This document shows positions 1-8,426 of a stretch of DNA of 45,633 nucleotides, piece by piece (within the stretch, counting starts at the first letter, position 1; each line of letters starts with the position of its first letter). The stretch covers positions 1 to 45,633 of the forward strand of contig NZ_AFQO01000010.1 in assembly GCF_000222025.1 (NCBI RefSeq), written 5' to 3'. The DNA is from Haemophilus haemolyticus M19501 (GTDB taxonomy: Bacteria; Pseudomonadota; Gammaproteobacteria; Enterobacterales; Pasteurellaceae). The position numbers and the translations under genes were made by a program. Below the pieces are notes generated by a model. That model worked only from the letters and a program-made list of their open reading frames with translations. It did not search any database and had not been told where the DNA came from.

Positions 1-33
1 AAACTTTCCCTTTATATTTAAACGCTTTCTAGT

Positions 34-109
34 GGGCGATTAGCTCAGTTGGGAGAGCACCTCCCTTACAAGGAGGGGGTCACTGGTTCGAGACCGGTAT
101 CGCCCACCA
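34..109 (+). tRNA. tRNA-Val (anticodon UAC), copy 1
   Basis: A 76-nt cloverleaf with encoded CCA. The 7-bp acceptor stem pairs GGGCGAT with ATCGCCC, the D arm is GCTC...GAGC, the anticodon loop is CTTACAA (anticodon TAC, reading GUA and by wobble other GUN codons), and the T arm is ACTGG/CCGGT with TTCGAGA. A37 lies next to the anticodon, as needed for m6A37 formation by TrmN6, whose gene is also in this window. It is identical to the second copy 52 bp downstream. Confidence 0.97.
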
Positions 110-161
110 CTTAAAAGTGTTTAAATAAACCGAAAATTTAGGGTTTTGCCTTAATATTATC

Positions 162-237
162 GGGCGATTAGCTCAGTTGGGAGAGCACCTCCCTTACAAG
201 GAGGGGGTCACTGGTTCGAGACCGGTATCGCCCACCA
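162..237 (+). tRNA. tRNA-Val (anticodon UAC), copy 2
   Basis: An exact repeat of the 76-nt tRNA-Val(UAC) including CCA, 52 bp after copy 1 and probably in the same precursor transcript. The window edge may hide further copies upstream. The spacer is AT-rich and shows no other gene. Confidence 0.97.
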
Positions 238-358
238 CTTTATTTTCAAATTATCCAAATAATTTCCTTTTCCCGTTCAATCTATTACGTTTACGTGATA
301 AAGTGCGCAGACATTGTCATGTCTCATTTTAGTCTGTTATGCATCATAAGGAAAATTC

Positions 359-2014
359 ATGATCGCTTATATTTTCTTAGCTTTATTCACGATTGCGGCA
401 GTGATTTTTATCGTAAACTCCCATTATCGTTGGACTTATTTCTTTGCTATTACGCTTTTTACTTTTTTATTTGGTGGCATGCTTATGGTTTCTGGCCAAT
501 GGCAACGTGCTTTAAATTTTTCATCTGTGCTTTTTGTAGTGCTGATGTTATTTCACCGTTTAAAAATTCATTATTACAAACAGCCTTTGTTAATTTCAGA
601 TTTCTTTCTTGTGGTAGATTGGCGAAATTGGGAAACCTTAATTCATTATAAAGGTGCGTTGCTTGGTGTTATTGGGCTACTTGCGTTATTAGGTTATGCA
701 ATTTTTGGTTTTAATAATGTCGAGTCTTTAGGACTATTAGGCTACGAAATTGGGGTGTTATTGTTTATCGTTAGCTTTAGCTTGATGTGGCATTATTCTA
801 AAAAGCCAAGTGCGGTGCAAGTTTGGTTAGATTCTTTGCCCGATGATGGTCGAGATGTGTTTTTAAATTTACCAATGTCTTGCCGCGGTATTTTTTTCAA
901 GGTGCCAAATTTTGATGGCAATAGCCAAAATTTTATTGAGAAAATGACCGCACTTTCACCTGATACAAACAAGGTATCTGAAACAAAACCCGATATTGTG
1001 GTGACATTAATGGAATCCACGCTGAACCCTCATCAATTTGCTTTTAGTCAGCAATCTATTCCACCACTTTCCATGTTTGAACCTCAAAATGATACGGTAT
1101 TTGCTTCGCCGTTGCGTGTACATACTTTTGCTGGCGCCACCTGGAAATCAGAATTTGCTTTTTTAGCTGGTGTGCCTTCGACCGATTTTGGCGCGTTAGC
1201 AAGTGGTGTGTTTTATTCTGTTGTACCGCACTTGCAATCAGGTTTAGTGAAAAATCTAAAAGCTCAAGGATATTTTTGTGTTGCCTTGTCGCCTTTTACA
1301 AAAGGTAATTACAATGCGAAATCCGCTTATGATCATTTCGGGTTTGATTTTATGTTACAGCCGCAAGATCTTGGTTATCCTGCGCCTATCAGTAAAAATC
1401 TTTGGGATATTAGTAGTGAAGAAATGATGAAGTACACCCGAATGATTTTGGAAAAACAACATCCTGCGTTAGAAAATGTAGATCAGCCGATGTTTGTTTA
1501 TGTATTGACTATGCGTGAACATGGTCCATACGAATTGGGCATGGAAAATATATTTAATCTTCAAATGCCTAATTTAGGGGCTAAAAGTATTTCTGCATTG
1601 AATGACTATACTCAACGTATTGTTGCATTGAATGATGCGATTGAAGGAATGAATAACTATTTACAAGAACGTAAAAAGCCTTTTGTGCTAGGGTATTTCG
1701 GCGATCACCAAGTGGCATTTGATAATGCGATCCCTCCGAAGAAAGGGGATTATGCACAGCCCGATTATGTGACACAATTTGTTGTAAGAAGTAATTGTGC
1801 GAGTCAATTTAAGCAAGAACAAAAGTTTTTAGATCTTGCTTTTGCTGGAGGCGTCTTGATGAATGTAGCAGGATTATCAGCAGAAGATGAATTTATGAAA
1901 GCGAATATGGCAATGTGTAAACTAAGTCACGGAAAATTGGAGGATTCTTCTGATATTCAGCTACTCAATGATTATCGCCATTATTTATATCAAACATTGG
2001 CGATTGCCAGATAA
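359..2014 (+). CDS. lpt6: LPS inner-core phosphoethanolamine transferase Lpt6 (LtaS/sulfatase-fold membrane enzyme)
   Basis: 551 aa. Four to five N-terminal membrane segments (roughly residues 1-20, 27-46, 50-65, 98-117, 124-143) are followed by a periplasmic alkaline-phosphatase-like domain from about residue 205. The usual metal/catalytic positions are visible: E219 in TLMEST, a probable nucleophile T261 in FAGATWKSEF, and D449-H450 in YFGDHQ. The family moves phosphoethanolamine or glycerophosphate from phospholipid to an envelope acceptor. The sequence matches what I remember of H. influenzae HI0275 (lpt6), which adds phosphoethanolamine to O-6 of an inner-core heptose. The ATG at 359 has an AAGGA Shine-Dalgarno (about 348-352). 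The gene ends just before yihY on the other strand. The fold is certain from motifs; the acceptor is by homology. Confidence 0.85.
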   Translation: MIAYIFLALFTIAAVIFIVNSHYRWTYFFAITLFTFLFGGMLMVSGQWQRALNFSSVLFVVLMLFHRLKIHYYKQPLLISDFFLVVDWRNWETLIHYKGALLGVIGLLALLGYAIFGFNNVESLGLLGYEIGVLLFIVSFSLMWHYSKKPSAVQVWLDSLPDDGRDVFLNLPMSCRGIFFKVPNFDGNSQNFIEKMTALSPDTNKVSETKPDIVVTLMESTLNPHQFAFSQQSIPPLSMFEPQNDTVFASPLRVHTFAGATWKSEFAFLAGVPSTDFGALASGVFYSVVPHLQSGLVKNLKAQGYFCVALSPFTKGNYNAKSAYDHFGFDFMLQPQDLGYPAPISKNLWDISSEEMMKYTRMILEKQHPALENVDQPMFVYVLTMREHGPYELGMENIFNLQMPNLGAKSISALNDYTQRIVALNDAIEGMNNYLQERKKPFVLGYFGDHQVAFDNAIPPKKGDYAQPDYVTQFVVRSNCASQFKQEQKFLDLAFAGGVLMNVAGLSAEDEFMKANMAMCKLSHGKLEDSSDIQLLNDYRHYLYQTLAIAR

Positions 2015-2023
2015 TTTTCTTAT

Positions 2024-2047
2024 AGATCGAGCATTATTGCTCGATCT
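2024..2047. terminator. Hairpin at the lpt6 / yihY convergent ends
   Basis: A perfect 10-bp inverted repeat, AGATCGAGCA / TGCTCGATCT with a 4-nt loop, lies between the converging genes and overlaps the last codons of yihY. Neither side has a good T-run, so termination is plausible but not shown. Confidence 0.4.
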
Positions 2048-2843
2048 GCTCGCCAATTTCATCTAAGGTTGAAGCTAATTGCGCACCAACTAATACCACA
2101 AGCCAACTTATTTGAATCCACAATAACATAATTGGTAAAGTTGCCATTGCACCGTAAATTAATTGATAAGAGGGAAAAGTGACGATATACCAAGTAAATG
2201 CTTGTTTACCAAGAGTGAAAAAAATCGCGGCAAGAAATGCACCGTAAGCTGAATGCTTAATTTTCACTTTTTTATTCGGTACAACCGTATAAATAAGCGT
2301 AAAAATAAACCAAGTAAATAAAAAAGGCACAAAACTGAGCAATTTTAAGCCTAATGATAAATGTTCCGATTGCTCAAACATTATTTTAATATACGAACTA
2401 ATCCCAATGCTCACGCCAATAATAAGTGGGCCAAGTGTCAAAATCATCCAATAAATCGCAAAAGAAGAAAGTGGAGAGCGAGATTGACTATTGTGCCAAA
2501 TACTATTTAGTGTTCGGTCGATGTTATTAATTAGCATCAAGGCAACGGCAATTAAACTCACAATTCCCACCGCACTCATTTTCTTTGAGTTTGATACAAA
2601 TTGATCGATATATTCGCCCACCATATCACTCGCTGATGGTGCAAAATTAGTAAAAATCATTTCTTTTAATTCTCCCGTCACTTCATTGAATACAGGAAAA
2701 GCAGAGAAAATAGAAAAAATAACCATAACTAAAGGAACTATTGCTAACATTGTGCTATAAGTCAATGCACCAGCGACTTGATTAAGTTTATTTTCTGAAA
2801 AACGTTTCCAAAATAATAATCCAAAATTTTTTAATGAAATCAT
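2034..2843 (-). CDS. yihY: YihY/BrkB family inner-membrane protein
   Basis: 269 aa from the ATG at 2843. A longer frame starting at a TTG 18 bases upstream is unlikely because GGAGG sits 9 nt before this ATG and the start overlaps the stop of ychJ (ATGA). Six or so membrane segments are seen. N-terminal [17 protein letters not shown] and the central [12 protein letters not shown] are typical of the YihY/BrkB (formerly mis-named RNase BN) family. The biochemical role is unknown; some relatives contribute to serum resistance. It is translationally coupled to ychJ in a leftward cluster with yiiM. Family assignment is firm; function is open. Confidence 0.88.
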   Translation of the reverse strand: MISLKNFGLLFWKRFSENKLNQVAGALTYSTMLAIVPLVMVIFSIFSAFPVFNEVTGELKEMIFTNFAPSASDMVGEYIDQFVSNSKKMSAVGIVSLIAVALMLINNIDRTLNSIWHNSQSRSPLSSFAIYWMILTLGPLIIGVSIGISSYIKIMFEQSEHLSLGLKLLSFVPFLFTWFIFTLIYTVVPNKKVKIKHSAYGAFLAAIFFTLGKQAFTWYIVTFPSYQLIYGAMATLPIMLLWIQISWLVVLVGAQLASTLDEIGEQIEQ

Positions 2844-3322
2844 AGAAATCCTCCACAACAATGTTTAAATTTTTTACCCGAACCACAGACACAAGGTTGT
2901 TTCATTGTCGGTAATGATACGGTCGGATCAACAAAATACCAACGATCTTCAATTTTCACAAAAATTGACCGTTCTTGATGGGCTTGCTCACATTCTTCGC
3001 CTTGAAAAATCGCCTTAAATTCTACCGCACTTTGAGTTTTTGTAAGGCTTTCCGTTTTTAGAATTTCTAATCCTAGCCACGTAGTGTTGTCCGCCCATTC
3101 TTGCAATAACCTAGGCTCTAATAAAGTTTGTTGGCTTGGCACAGTTGTTACAACAATATAGGGAATATTTTTTAACACATAAGCCGTATAACGTGAACGC
3201 ATAAGTTGCTCTGCCGTTTCGGGAAATGCTTGTCTCAAATGAAATTTGCCACAACAATCTGCGTAATGATGACTAGATTGACATGGACAGTCCTCTGAAA
3301 GTGCGGTTGAAATTTCTGACAT
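2840..3322 (-). CDS. ychJ: YchJ-like protein with two SEC-C zinc motifs
   Basis: 160 aa. It is framed by two SEC-C type metal-binding motifs: an N-terminal [13 protein letters not shown] (about residues 13-25) and a C-terminal [13 protein letters not shown] (about 144-156). The central NTF2-like segment (MRSRYTAYV...) is typical of the UPF0225/YchJ family. SEC-C motifs bind zinc and in SecA contact SecB and the ribosome, but YchJ itself has no settled function. The start lies 2 nt after the stop of the MOSC gene and its stop overlaps the yihY start, so the three are one transcript. An uptake signal overlaps the N-terminal codons. Confidence 0.88.
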   Translation of the reverse strand: MSEISTALSEDCPCQSSHHYADCCGKFHLRQAFPETAEQLMRSRYTAYVLKNIPYIVVTTVPSQQTLLEPRLLQEWADNTTWLGLEILKTESLTKTQSAVEFKAIFQGEECEQAHQERSIFVKIEDRWYFVDPTVSLPTMKQPCVCGSGKKFKHCCGGFL

Positions 3323-3324
3323 AT

Positions 3325-3987
3325 TTATCCCTGTTGTTTGAATTTCGATATTTGCGATCGAATTGAGCGTTTAAAGGCTTCAGCTAATACTTCAATCTCT
3401 AATGCTGCATCTAATTCAGCTTCATTTTCGGGCGCAGATAACAAGCGATTTAAATGACGAATTGTTATTTGCGGATAAGGACGGGCGAGTAATTTTAGTT
3501 CATCCTTTTGCTTAATTGTTCCTGTTTCAATAATACGAACATACCATCCACTAAGCCCAGTTTGATAAACAATATCGCGAGTATCTTCGTTTTCCGTGTT
3601 TTTTGATAAACGCTCACAAGGTTTACGTGGCTGAGATACTTCTAAAATGGTTGAGCCGATTTGATAACGATCGCCAATGCAGACATTGTCTTCATTTAAG
3701 CCTGACACAACAAAATTTTCTCCGTATGTAGCAGTTTCCATATAAGAAAAATCTTTATTTAATAAAGTATTTAATTCATTAAAAGAACCTGCCGACATAA
3801 AAAAGAGAGCTTTATCTACACCACCGTGATGTTTTTTTAAACCCACGTCGTTTCCTTCCGCACCAAGAGAATGAATTTTTACCGATGGCACAACTTTTTT
3901 ACGAATCGCACTTTCATACTGGCTTCCATCGGAAAAGGTTAGGGTTTCAACTTGCCCCACTTTTATGACTAAAATTTTTGCATTCAT
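3325..3987 (-). CDS. yiiM: MOSC-domain protein, YiiM-like
   Basis: 220 aa, close to the E. coli YiiM length (about 224). The N-terminal MOSC domain contains HHGGVDKAL (about 53-61), TYGENF (87-92) and the cysteine-bearing QPRKPCERL (C124), which in this family carries the molybdenum cofactor. The C-terminal helices match the 3-alpha domain that receives electrons. YiiM-type enzymes reduce N-hydroxylated bases such as 6-N-hydroxylaminopurine, protecting against base-analogue mutagenesis. It is first gene of the leftward cluster with ychJ and yihY. Assignment is by domain and motifs; substrate is inferred from the family. Confidence 0.82.
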   Translation of the reverse strand: MNAKILVIKVGQVETLTFSDGSQYESAIRKKVVPSVKIHSLGAEGNDVGLKKHHGGVDKALFFMSAGSFNELNTLLNKDFSYMETATYGENFVVSGLNEDNVCIGDRYQIGSTILEVSQPRKPCERLSKNTENEDTRDIVYQTGLSGWYVRIIETGTIKQKDELKLLARPYPQITIRHLNRLLSAPENEAELDAALEIEVLAEAFKRSIRSQISKFKQQG

Positions 3988-4224
3988 TTTATTTTTCGCT
4001 TGCTCTAGAAAAAATTTACGTGGAATTATAACCGAAAACGTTTAACTTTTTGACCGCACTTCTTTTTTTACTTATTATTCGTTATCAGAAAAACAAAAAA
4101 GAAATAATGAAAATGTTTGAAAGAGAAAACAAAATTTTCTAAAAATATTTTATTTCTTTTCTTTAAAATAAGATTTTTCCTAAGGGCGAAATCATCACGT
4201 TCAATGATAATAAGGAGATTTATT

Positions 4225-4983
4225 ATGTCAGACGTATTTCACTTAAACCTCACTAAAGCACAACTTAAAGGTGCAACACTCGCTATTGTTCCTGGTGATC
4301 CTGCGCGTAGTGAGCGTATTGCTAAACAACTTGATAATCCAGAGTTTCTTGCTAGCACGCGTGAATTTACTTCATGGTTAGGTTATCTTAATGGACAACC
4401 TGTTGTGGTATGTTCTACAGGTATTGGTGGGCCATCAACATCAATTTGTGTAGAAGAACTTGCTCAACTTGGTGTTCGCACTTTCTTACGTATTGGCACA
4501 ACGGGTGCGATTCAACCGCACATTAATGTAGGCGATGTTCTTATCACAACCGCTTCTGTTCGCTTAGATGGCGCAAGCCGTCATTTTGCGCCGTTAGAAT
4601 ATCCAGCTGTAGCAAACTTTGAATGTACAACCGCACTTTATAATGCAGCAAAAGCAAAAGGTATCGAGCCTTATGTAGGCGTAACTGCATCATCTGATAC
4701 ATTCTATCCAGGTCAAGAGCGTTATGATACCTATAGCGGTAAAGTATATCGTGATTACCAAGGTTTGCTTAAACAATGGCAAGATTTGAATGTGATGAAC
4801 TATGAAATGGAATCATCAACATTGTTTACCATGTGTAGCGCATTAGGTTTGCGTGCTGGGATGGTTGCGGGCGTGATTGTAAACCGCACTCAACAAGAAA
4901 TTCCAAATGAAGCAACAATGAAACAAACGGAAGAAAAAGCGGTGTCTGTTGTGATCTCAGCTGCGCAGGCGCTGTTAAGTTAA
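4225..4983 (+). CDS. udp: Uridine phosphorylase
   Basis: 252 aa (E. coli 253). It reversibly phosphorolyses uridine to uracil and ribose-1-phosphate in pyrimidine salvage in the cytoplasm. PNP/UDP-family motifs are seen: [13 protein letters not shown] near the N-terminus (phosphate binding), [11 protein letters not shown], the uracil-contacting [14 protein letters not shown], and [10 protein letters not shown] (ribose binding). The frame is open further upstream, but only from a TTG with no support. The ATG at 4225 has TAAGGAG 8 nt before it and begins with the expected [11 protein letters not shown]. The 240-bp gap upstream is very AT-rich with one uptake signal and no clear operator. Confidence 0.95.
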   Translation: MSDVFHLNLTKAQLKGATLAIVPGDPARSERIAKQLDNPEFLASTREFTSWLGYLNGQPVVVCSTGIGGPSTSICVEELAQLGVRTFLRIGTTGAIQPHINVGDVLITTASVRLDGASRHFAPLEYPAVANFECTTALYNAAKAKGIEPYVGVTASSDTFYPGQERYDTYSGKVYRDYQGLLKQWQDLNVMNYEMESSTLFTMCSALGLRAGMVAGVIVNRTQQEIPNEATMKQTEEKAVSVVISAAQALLS

Positions 4984-5000
4984 TGTTTTTTAATTGAAAG

Positions 5001-5036
5001 AATAAAGCCTTGTTTTCACAAGGCTTTATTATTAGG
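5001..5036. terminator. Bidirectional terminator between udp and pssA
   Basis: A 12-bp perfect stem AATAAAGCCTTG / CAAGGCTTTATT with a 6-nt loop. It lies 17 nt after udp and 22 nt past the pssA stop on the other strand, so it can serve both. Confidence 0.75.
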
Positions 5037-5057
5037 TCTAAAAAGTATTATTCAGCA

Positions 5058-6425
5058 CTACAGAATCATTTTCACTAATTTATCCGCTTTAATCCGTGCA
5101 AATTTTTTCAAAAGTTTTTGCACTGGTTCTGGGTATTGATTCAATTCTTCTAATTCAGAGTAATGTTTTAATACTTTTGTATGTTGGCGAATTTGGTTTT
5201 GCTCTTTTTCCACTTGAGCTAAAAGCTGTTGTTGTGGATCGTAAATTAATAAGCCATTTTCTGCATCCAAACGCCATGCTCTAGGGTTAAGATTATTGCC
5301 CGTAAGTAAAATATAACGATCATCTACCCACACACCTTTCAAGTGGTAGGTATTATCGCCATCACGCCATAAACGCACTACAAGCTGACCATTTTCAATT
5401 TGAATCTCAAATTTTTCACAGAAACGGCGAAGATTACTTTCATAAAGATAAGGTAACGCCCCCGCCATTTTGAATGGTTGTTCTGGTGGAATATAAAAAT
5501 CGTTTGCGACTTTATCGCCAACAATAATTTCTACTCGTTTACCATTTTCCAATAACGTTGCTATTTTATGTTGCAATGTGCGTGGGAAATTAAAGTATGG
5601 CGTACAAATCACCAATTTTTCTTGTACTTGCAAGAATAAATCTTCAATTACTTGATTTAATTCATTGCCTGATGCGCCTAAGCCAAACAGTGGCGATATG
5701 CTTAAAACATTCGGTAATTTCACCGCACTTTTTAATGAATATTCTCCATTTTGAGCAAGGTCTTTACGATAAGCGCGAATATTGCCGCGGATCTCTTTAG
5801 TTCTAGGGCGGTTGGTCACATCAAGTGGATAAACTGCACTGAAATCTAACAAGTAATCATTGATGAAATTCACCATCGAATCAGCCAATTCTGCATTAAC
5901 AATTTTTTGATAGCGGTCGTAACGATATTTTTCAAATTGATGAAGATAGACATTATTAATACTTGCACCGCTATAAAGCACCGTATCATCAAATACAAAG
6001 CCTTTAACGTGCAATACACCAAAAACTTCTCTCGTGTTAATTGGCACGCCAAAGAACATATTCGGATCATCTGGTAACTGATAAGTTTGGCGTTGCTCGC
6101 AATACCAATCTGCATTAGTTGCCGATTTTTCCGCACCTAATAAATTGCGTTGTGCACGATGCCAATCTATGAGAATTTTTACATCCAAGTGTGGATTTTC
6201 TTGCTTCACGCGATAAATTTCATCGAGAATTTCCTGCCCTGCTTCATCTTTTTGCCAATAAAGTGCGGTGACATAAATACGTTTTTTTGCGTTTCTGATT
6301 AATTCAATAATTTGAGTTTTAAATTCAGTCGGGCTACCCAAAAATTCAATTTGCTCAGCTTGCAAAGCAAGGAATGGCAAATTATTTAAATTTTGTTCAG
6401 CTCGTTTGGTTTTATTGATTAACAT
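5058..6425 (-). CDS. pssA: CDP-diacylglycerol--serine O-phosphatidyltransferase
   Basis: 455 aa (E. coli PssA 451). It makes phosphatidylserine from CDP-diacylglycerol and serine, the first committed step to phosphatidylethanolamine. Two phospholipase-D HKD motifs are intact: H139-x-K141-x4-D146 (HVKGFVFD) and H361-x-K363-x4-D368 (HLKGVWVD), each followed by the Ser/Gly/Asn stretch typical of the superfamily. There is no signal or membrane segment, matching the ribosome- and membrane-associated Gram-negative enzyme rather than the integral Bacillus type. It is divergently arranged with the SPOUT methyltransferase gene. Confidence 0.95.
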   Translation of the reverse strand: MLINKTKRAEQNLNNLPFLALQAEQIEFLGSPTEFKTQIIELIRNAKKRIYVTALYWQKDEAGQEILDEIYRVKQENPHLDVKILIDWHRAQRNLLGAEKSATNADWYCEQRQTYQLPDDPNMFFGVPINTREVFGVLHVKGFVFDDTVLYSGASINNVYLHQFEKYRYDRYQKIVNAELADSMVNFINDYLLDFSAVYPLDVTNRPRTKEIRGNIRAYRKDLAQNGEYSLKSAVKLPNVLSISPLFGLGASGNELNQVIEDLFLQVQEKLVICTPYFNFPRTLQHKIATLLENGKRVEIIVGDKVANDFYIPPEQPFKMAGALPYLYESNLRRFCEKFEIQIENGQLVVRLWRDGDNTYHLKGVWVDDRYILLTGNNLNPRAWRLDAENGLLIYDPQQQLLAQVEKEQNQIRQHTKVLKHYSELEELNQYPEPVQKLLKKFARIKADKLVKMIL

Positions 6426-6506
6426 AATCCATCTCGTGATTAAAGACTAGTGCGTTAGTTTACAATATTTCACGTGCTTATTAATAGAAAAAAGGCTTTT
6501 TTTCGT

Positions 6507-6512
6507 TATAAT
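6507..6512 (+). promoter_or_regulatory. Possible -10 element for the SPOUT methyltransferase gene
   Basis: A perfect TATAAT lies 60 bp before the start codon in the divergent pssA intergenic region, but no good -35 stands at the right distance. A small hairpin (TTTTAGC...GCTAAAA, 6522-6543) follows in the presumed leader. Confidence 0.35.
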
Positions 6513-6571
6513 GCTCACAAATTTTAGCATTTTTTGGCTAAAAAATATTCATTTTTACTCAAGGAAACCCT

Positions 6572-7627
6572 ATGAACGACAAACGCAAACCGTCTTTTCA
6601 ATCCGCCGGCAGATCCTTTCAAGAACGCTCAGTAGGTGAAAAATACAGAGAAAAACCAACTCAAAATCGACCGCACTCTAATGATAAATTTAATGGAAAT
6701 AGAAACGAAAAATCTCGTTTTTCTCGTGATAAACAAGAAGTGAAAGAAACTAAAATTACGCAACTTTCTTTATCTCGTGCGCCATCAAATAAAAATGTAG
6801 AACAACCTAAGGTTCAAGTGACGATAAAAAGTACGGGTACAGTTTATAAAACAAAAGAAAAGAAAACGGGTGCGCTTTCTCCTCGAGCACCTGAAAAAAT
6901 TAAGAAAAACCGTGCGGAAGAAATGAAGGTTTACGGTGAAAATGCCTGTTTAGCTTTATTTTCTGAACGCCCTGAAAGTATTGTTCGATTGTGGGCAACC
7001 GTACAAATGTCACACAAAATTGGTGAGGTATTGAGTTATTTAGCTGAAAACAAAAAGGCTTATCATATTGTAGATAGCGAAGAATTAGCGCGAGTGAGTG
7101 GAACAGAACATCATGGTGGCATTTGCTTATTAGTGAAGAAACCGCGTGCTTTCACGTTGCAAGGATATTTGGATATTCCTCGTGAAGAAGATTGTTTAGT
7201 GCTATTGGACAACGTGAATAATGCACAAAATATCGGTGGGGTATTGCGTACTTGTGCTTATTTTGGTGTGAAAAATATTGTCGCCGATAATGTGGAAAAT
7301 CTGTATTCGGCAGCCTCAATGCGTGTAGCAGAAGGTGGCGCGGAATATATTCGTGTGTTAGAAACGGATTATATTGATTTCGCTTTAATGCAATTGCGTA
7401 AATCAGGCTATCAAATTATTCACGTATCGCACAATAAACAAGGCGAGCCGTTGGATAAAGTGCGGTTAAAAAATAAAGTGGTTTTTGTGCTAAGTGAAAG
7501 TTCTACGGAAAGTTTAGCGACGCCAGAAGACACGCAAGTGCGTTTAACGCTCGCAAGCCCAATTAAATCAGGCTTAAACATTGCAGTGAATGCGGGTGTG
7601 TTGTTAGCTAAGTGGTATTTTAGATAG
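6572..7627 (+). CDS. yfiF: TrmH/SpoU-family RNA methyltransferase, YfiF-like
   Basis: 351 aa. The first ~110 residues are a basic, low-complexity extension. From EEMKVYGENACLALF come the substrate-binding domain (SGTEHHGGICLLVKK) and a SPOUT domain with motif 1 NNAQNIGGVLRTCAYFG and a C-terminal GLNIAVNAGVLL. This layout matches E. coli YfiF, whose RNA target is unknown. The usual SAM-loop motif 2 (G-x-E-x-x-G) is replaced by LSESSTESLAT, so S-adenosylmethionine binding may be altered. The ATG at 6572 follows CAAGGAAA. Neighbour trmN6 is also an RNA methylase, but on the opposite strand. Family is firm; activity is unproven. Confidence 0.82.
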   Translation: MNDKRKPSFQSAGRSFQERSVGEKYREKPTQNRPHSNDKFNGNRNEKSRFSRDKQEVKETKITQLSLSRAPSNKNVEQPKVQVTIKSTGTVYKTKEKKTGALSPRAPEKIKKNRAEEMKVYGENACLALFSERPESIVRLWATVQMSHKIGEVLSYLAENKKAYHIVDSEELARVSGTEHHGGICLLVKKPRAFTLQGYLDIPREEDCLVLLDNVNNAQNIGGVLRTCAYFGVKNIVADNVENLYSAASMRVAEGGAEYIRVLETDYIDFALMQLRKSGYQIIHVSHNKQGEPLDKVRLKNKVVFVLSESSTESLATPEDTQVRLTLASPIKSGLNIAVNAGVLLAKWYFR

Positions 7628-7636
7628 TGTATGATT

Positions 7637-7664
7637 AAAGGGGAAAATGATTTCCCCTTTAAAA
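7637..7664. terminator. Terminator between yfiF-like gene and trmN6
   Basis: A perfect AAAGGGGAAA / TTTCCCCTTT stem with a 4-nt loop sits at the convergent gene ends. It overlaps the trmN6 stop codon and should act in both directions. Confidence 0.7.
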
Positions 7665-8357
7665 TTTCAAATAAAAGTCTTTAGTCAATTCAATAAACGC
7701 TTCCGTGTATTGATTATCCTCATCATAAATCACCAATTGATCTTGCATTAAAACTTGGGGCTGTTTGGCAAAGGTAAGTAGCATTCTTTGTGGCGTTTTT
7801 CCCACTTTAGTAATGACATTTGTCTGTTTTATGCAAAAAAGTGCGGTGGATTTTATGAGCGTTTTCCCCGCATCATAAGGCAACACAAAACTTATTGTTC
7901 CATTTTCCGATAAACACGTGGCAGCCCATTCTAACCAATTTAAGTGGCTTTGCTTGGTATAACGAGCCAATTCTCTTTCCTCATTTTTACAAGCAATACC
8001 TTGTTCAAAATAAGGTGGATTTGCCACAATTAAATCAAAGGTTTGTTCAGTGGTTTGTAAAAAATGTTGTATATCTGTTTGAATAAGTTGGATACGATTT
8101 TTCCACACTGAATTGTTGATGTTTTCTTGTGCTTGTTTTGCTGCAATGGGATCCAACTCAACCGCTTGAATTTGGCAGTTTTCTTCTGTTCGTTGAGCCA
8201 ACATTAGAGACAATAATCCTGTGCCACTGCCCATATCTAAAATATTTTTACAACGTTTTACATCAGCCCAAGCACCTAACAAAATGCCATCAGTGCCGAC
8301 TTTCATTGCACAAGAATCTTGATTGATATGGAATTGTTTAAAGGTAAATCCGCTCAT
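7659..8357 (-). CDS. trmN6: tRNA1(Val) (adenine(37)-N6)-methyltransferase
   Basis: 232 aa from the ATG at 8357. It methylates N6 of A37 in tRNA-Val(UAC); two genes for that tRNA lie at the left end of this window. The class I Rossmann methyltransferase core shows SAM motif I DMGSGTG (residues 41-47), the acidic VELDP (about 66-70), and the amino-methyltransferase motif NPPY (113-116). The N-terminal [25 protein letters not shown] is the signature of YfiC/TrmN6. The frame is open to a GTG at 8381, but that codon lies inside an uptake signal, so I prefer the internal ATG. It is divergent from srmB with a short shared upstream region. Confidence 0.9.
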   Translation of the reverse strand: MSGFTFKQFHINQDSCAMKVGTDGILLGAWADVKRCKNILDMGSGTGLLSLMLAQRTEENCQIQAVELDPIAAKQAQENINNSVWKNRIQLIQTDIQHFLQTTEQTFDLIVANPPYFEQGIACKNEERELARYTKQSHLNWLEWAATCLSENGTISFVLPYDAGKTLIKSTALFCIKQTNVITKVGKTPQRMLLTFAKQPQVLMQDQLVIYDEDNQYTEAFIELTKDFYLKF

Positions 8358-8426
8358 AAATTTTTCGTAAATTGACCGCACTTTCAGGTATAATCCCCAC
8401 TAATTTTAACAAAGAACCGCACAATA

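Noticed and set aside
34-237. tRNA pair as the attachment site of an integrated element
   Set aside because: The direct repeat is simply two full tRNA genes 52 bp apart, and the DNA after them is core (lpt6).
4117-4224. 36-codon N-terminal extension of udp
   Set aside because: It begins at a TTG, is unlike uridine phosphorylase, and a perfect SD precedes the internal ATG at 4225.
4180-4224. CRP or CRP-S (competence) site before udp
   Set aside because: GGCGAAATCATCACG has only loose similarity to the consensus half-sites; no symmetric match to TGTGA-N6-TCACA or TGCGA-N6-TCGCA.
8358-8381. GTG start for trmN6 at 8381
   Set aside because: The GTG is inside an uptake signal and has no SD; the ATG at 8357 gives the family N-terminus.
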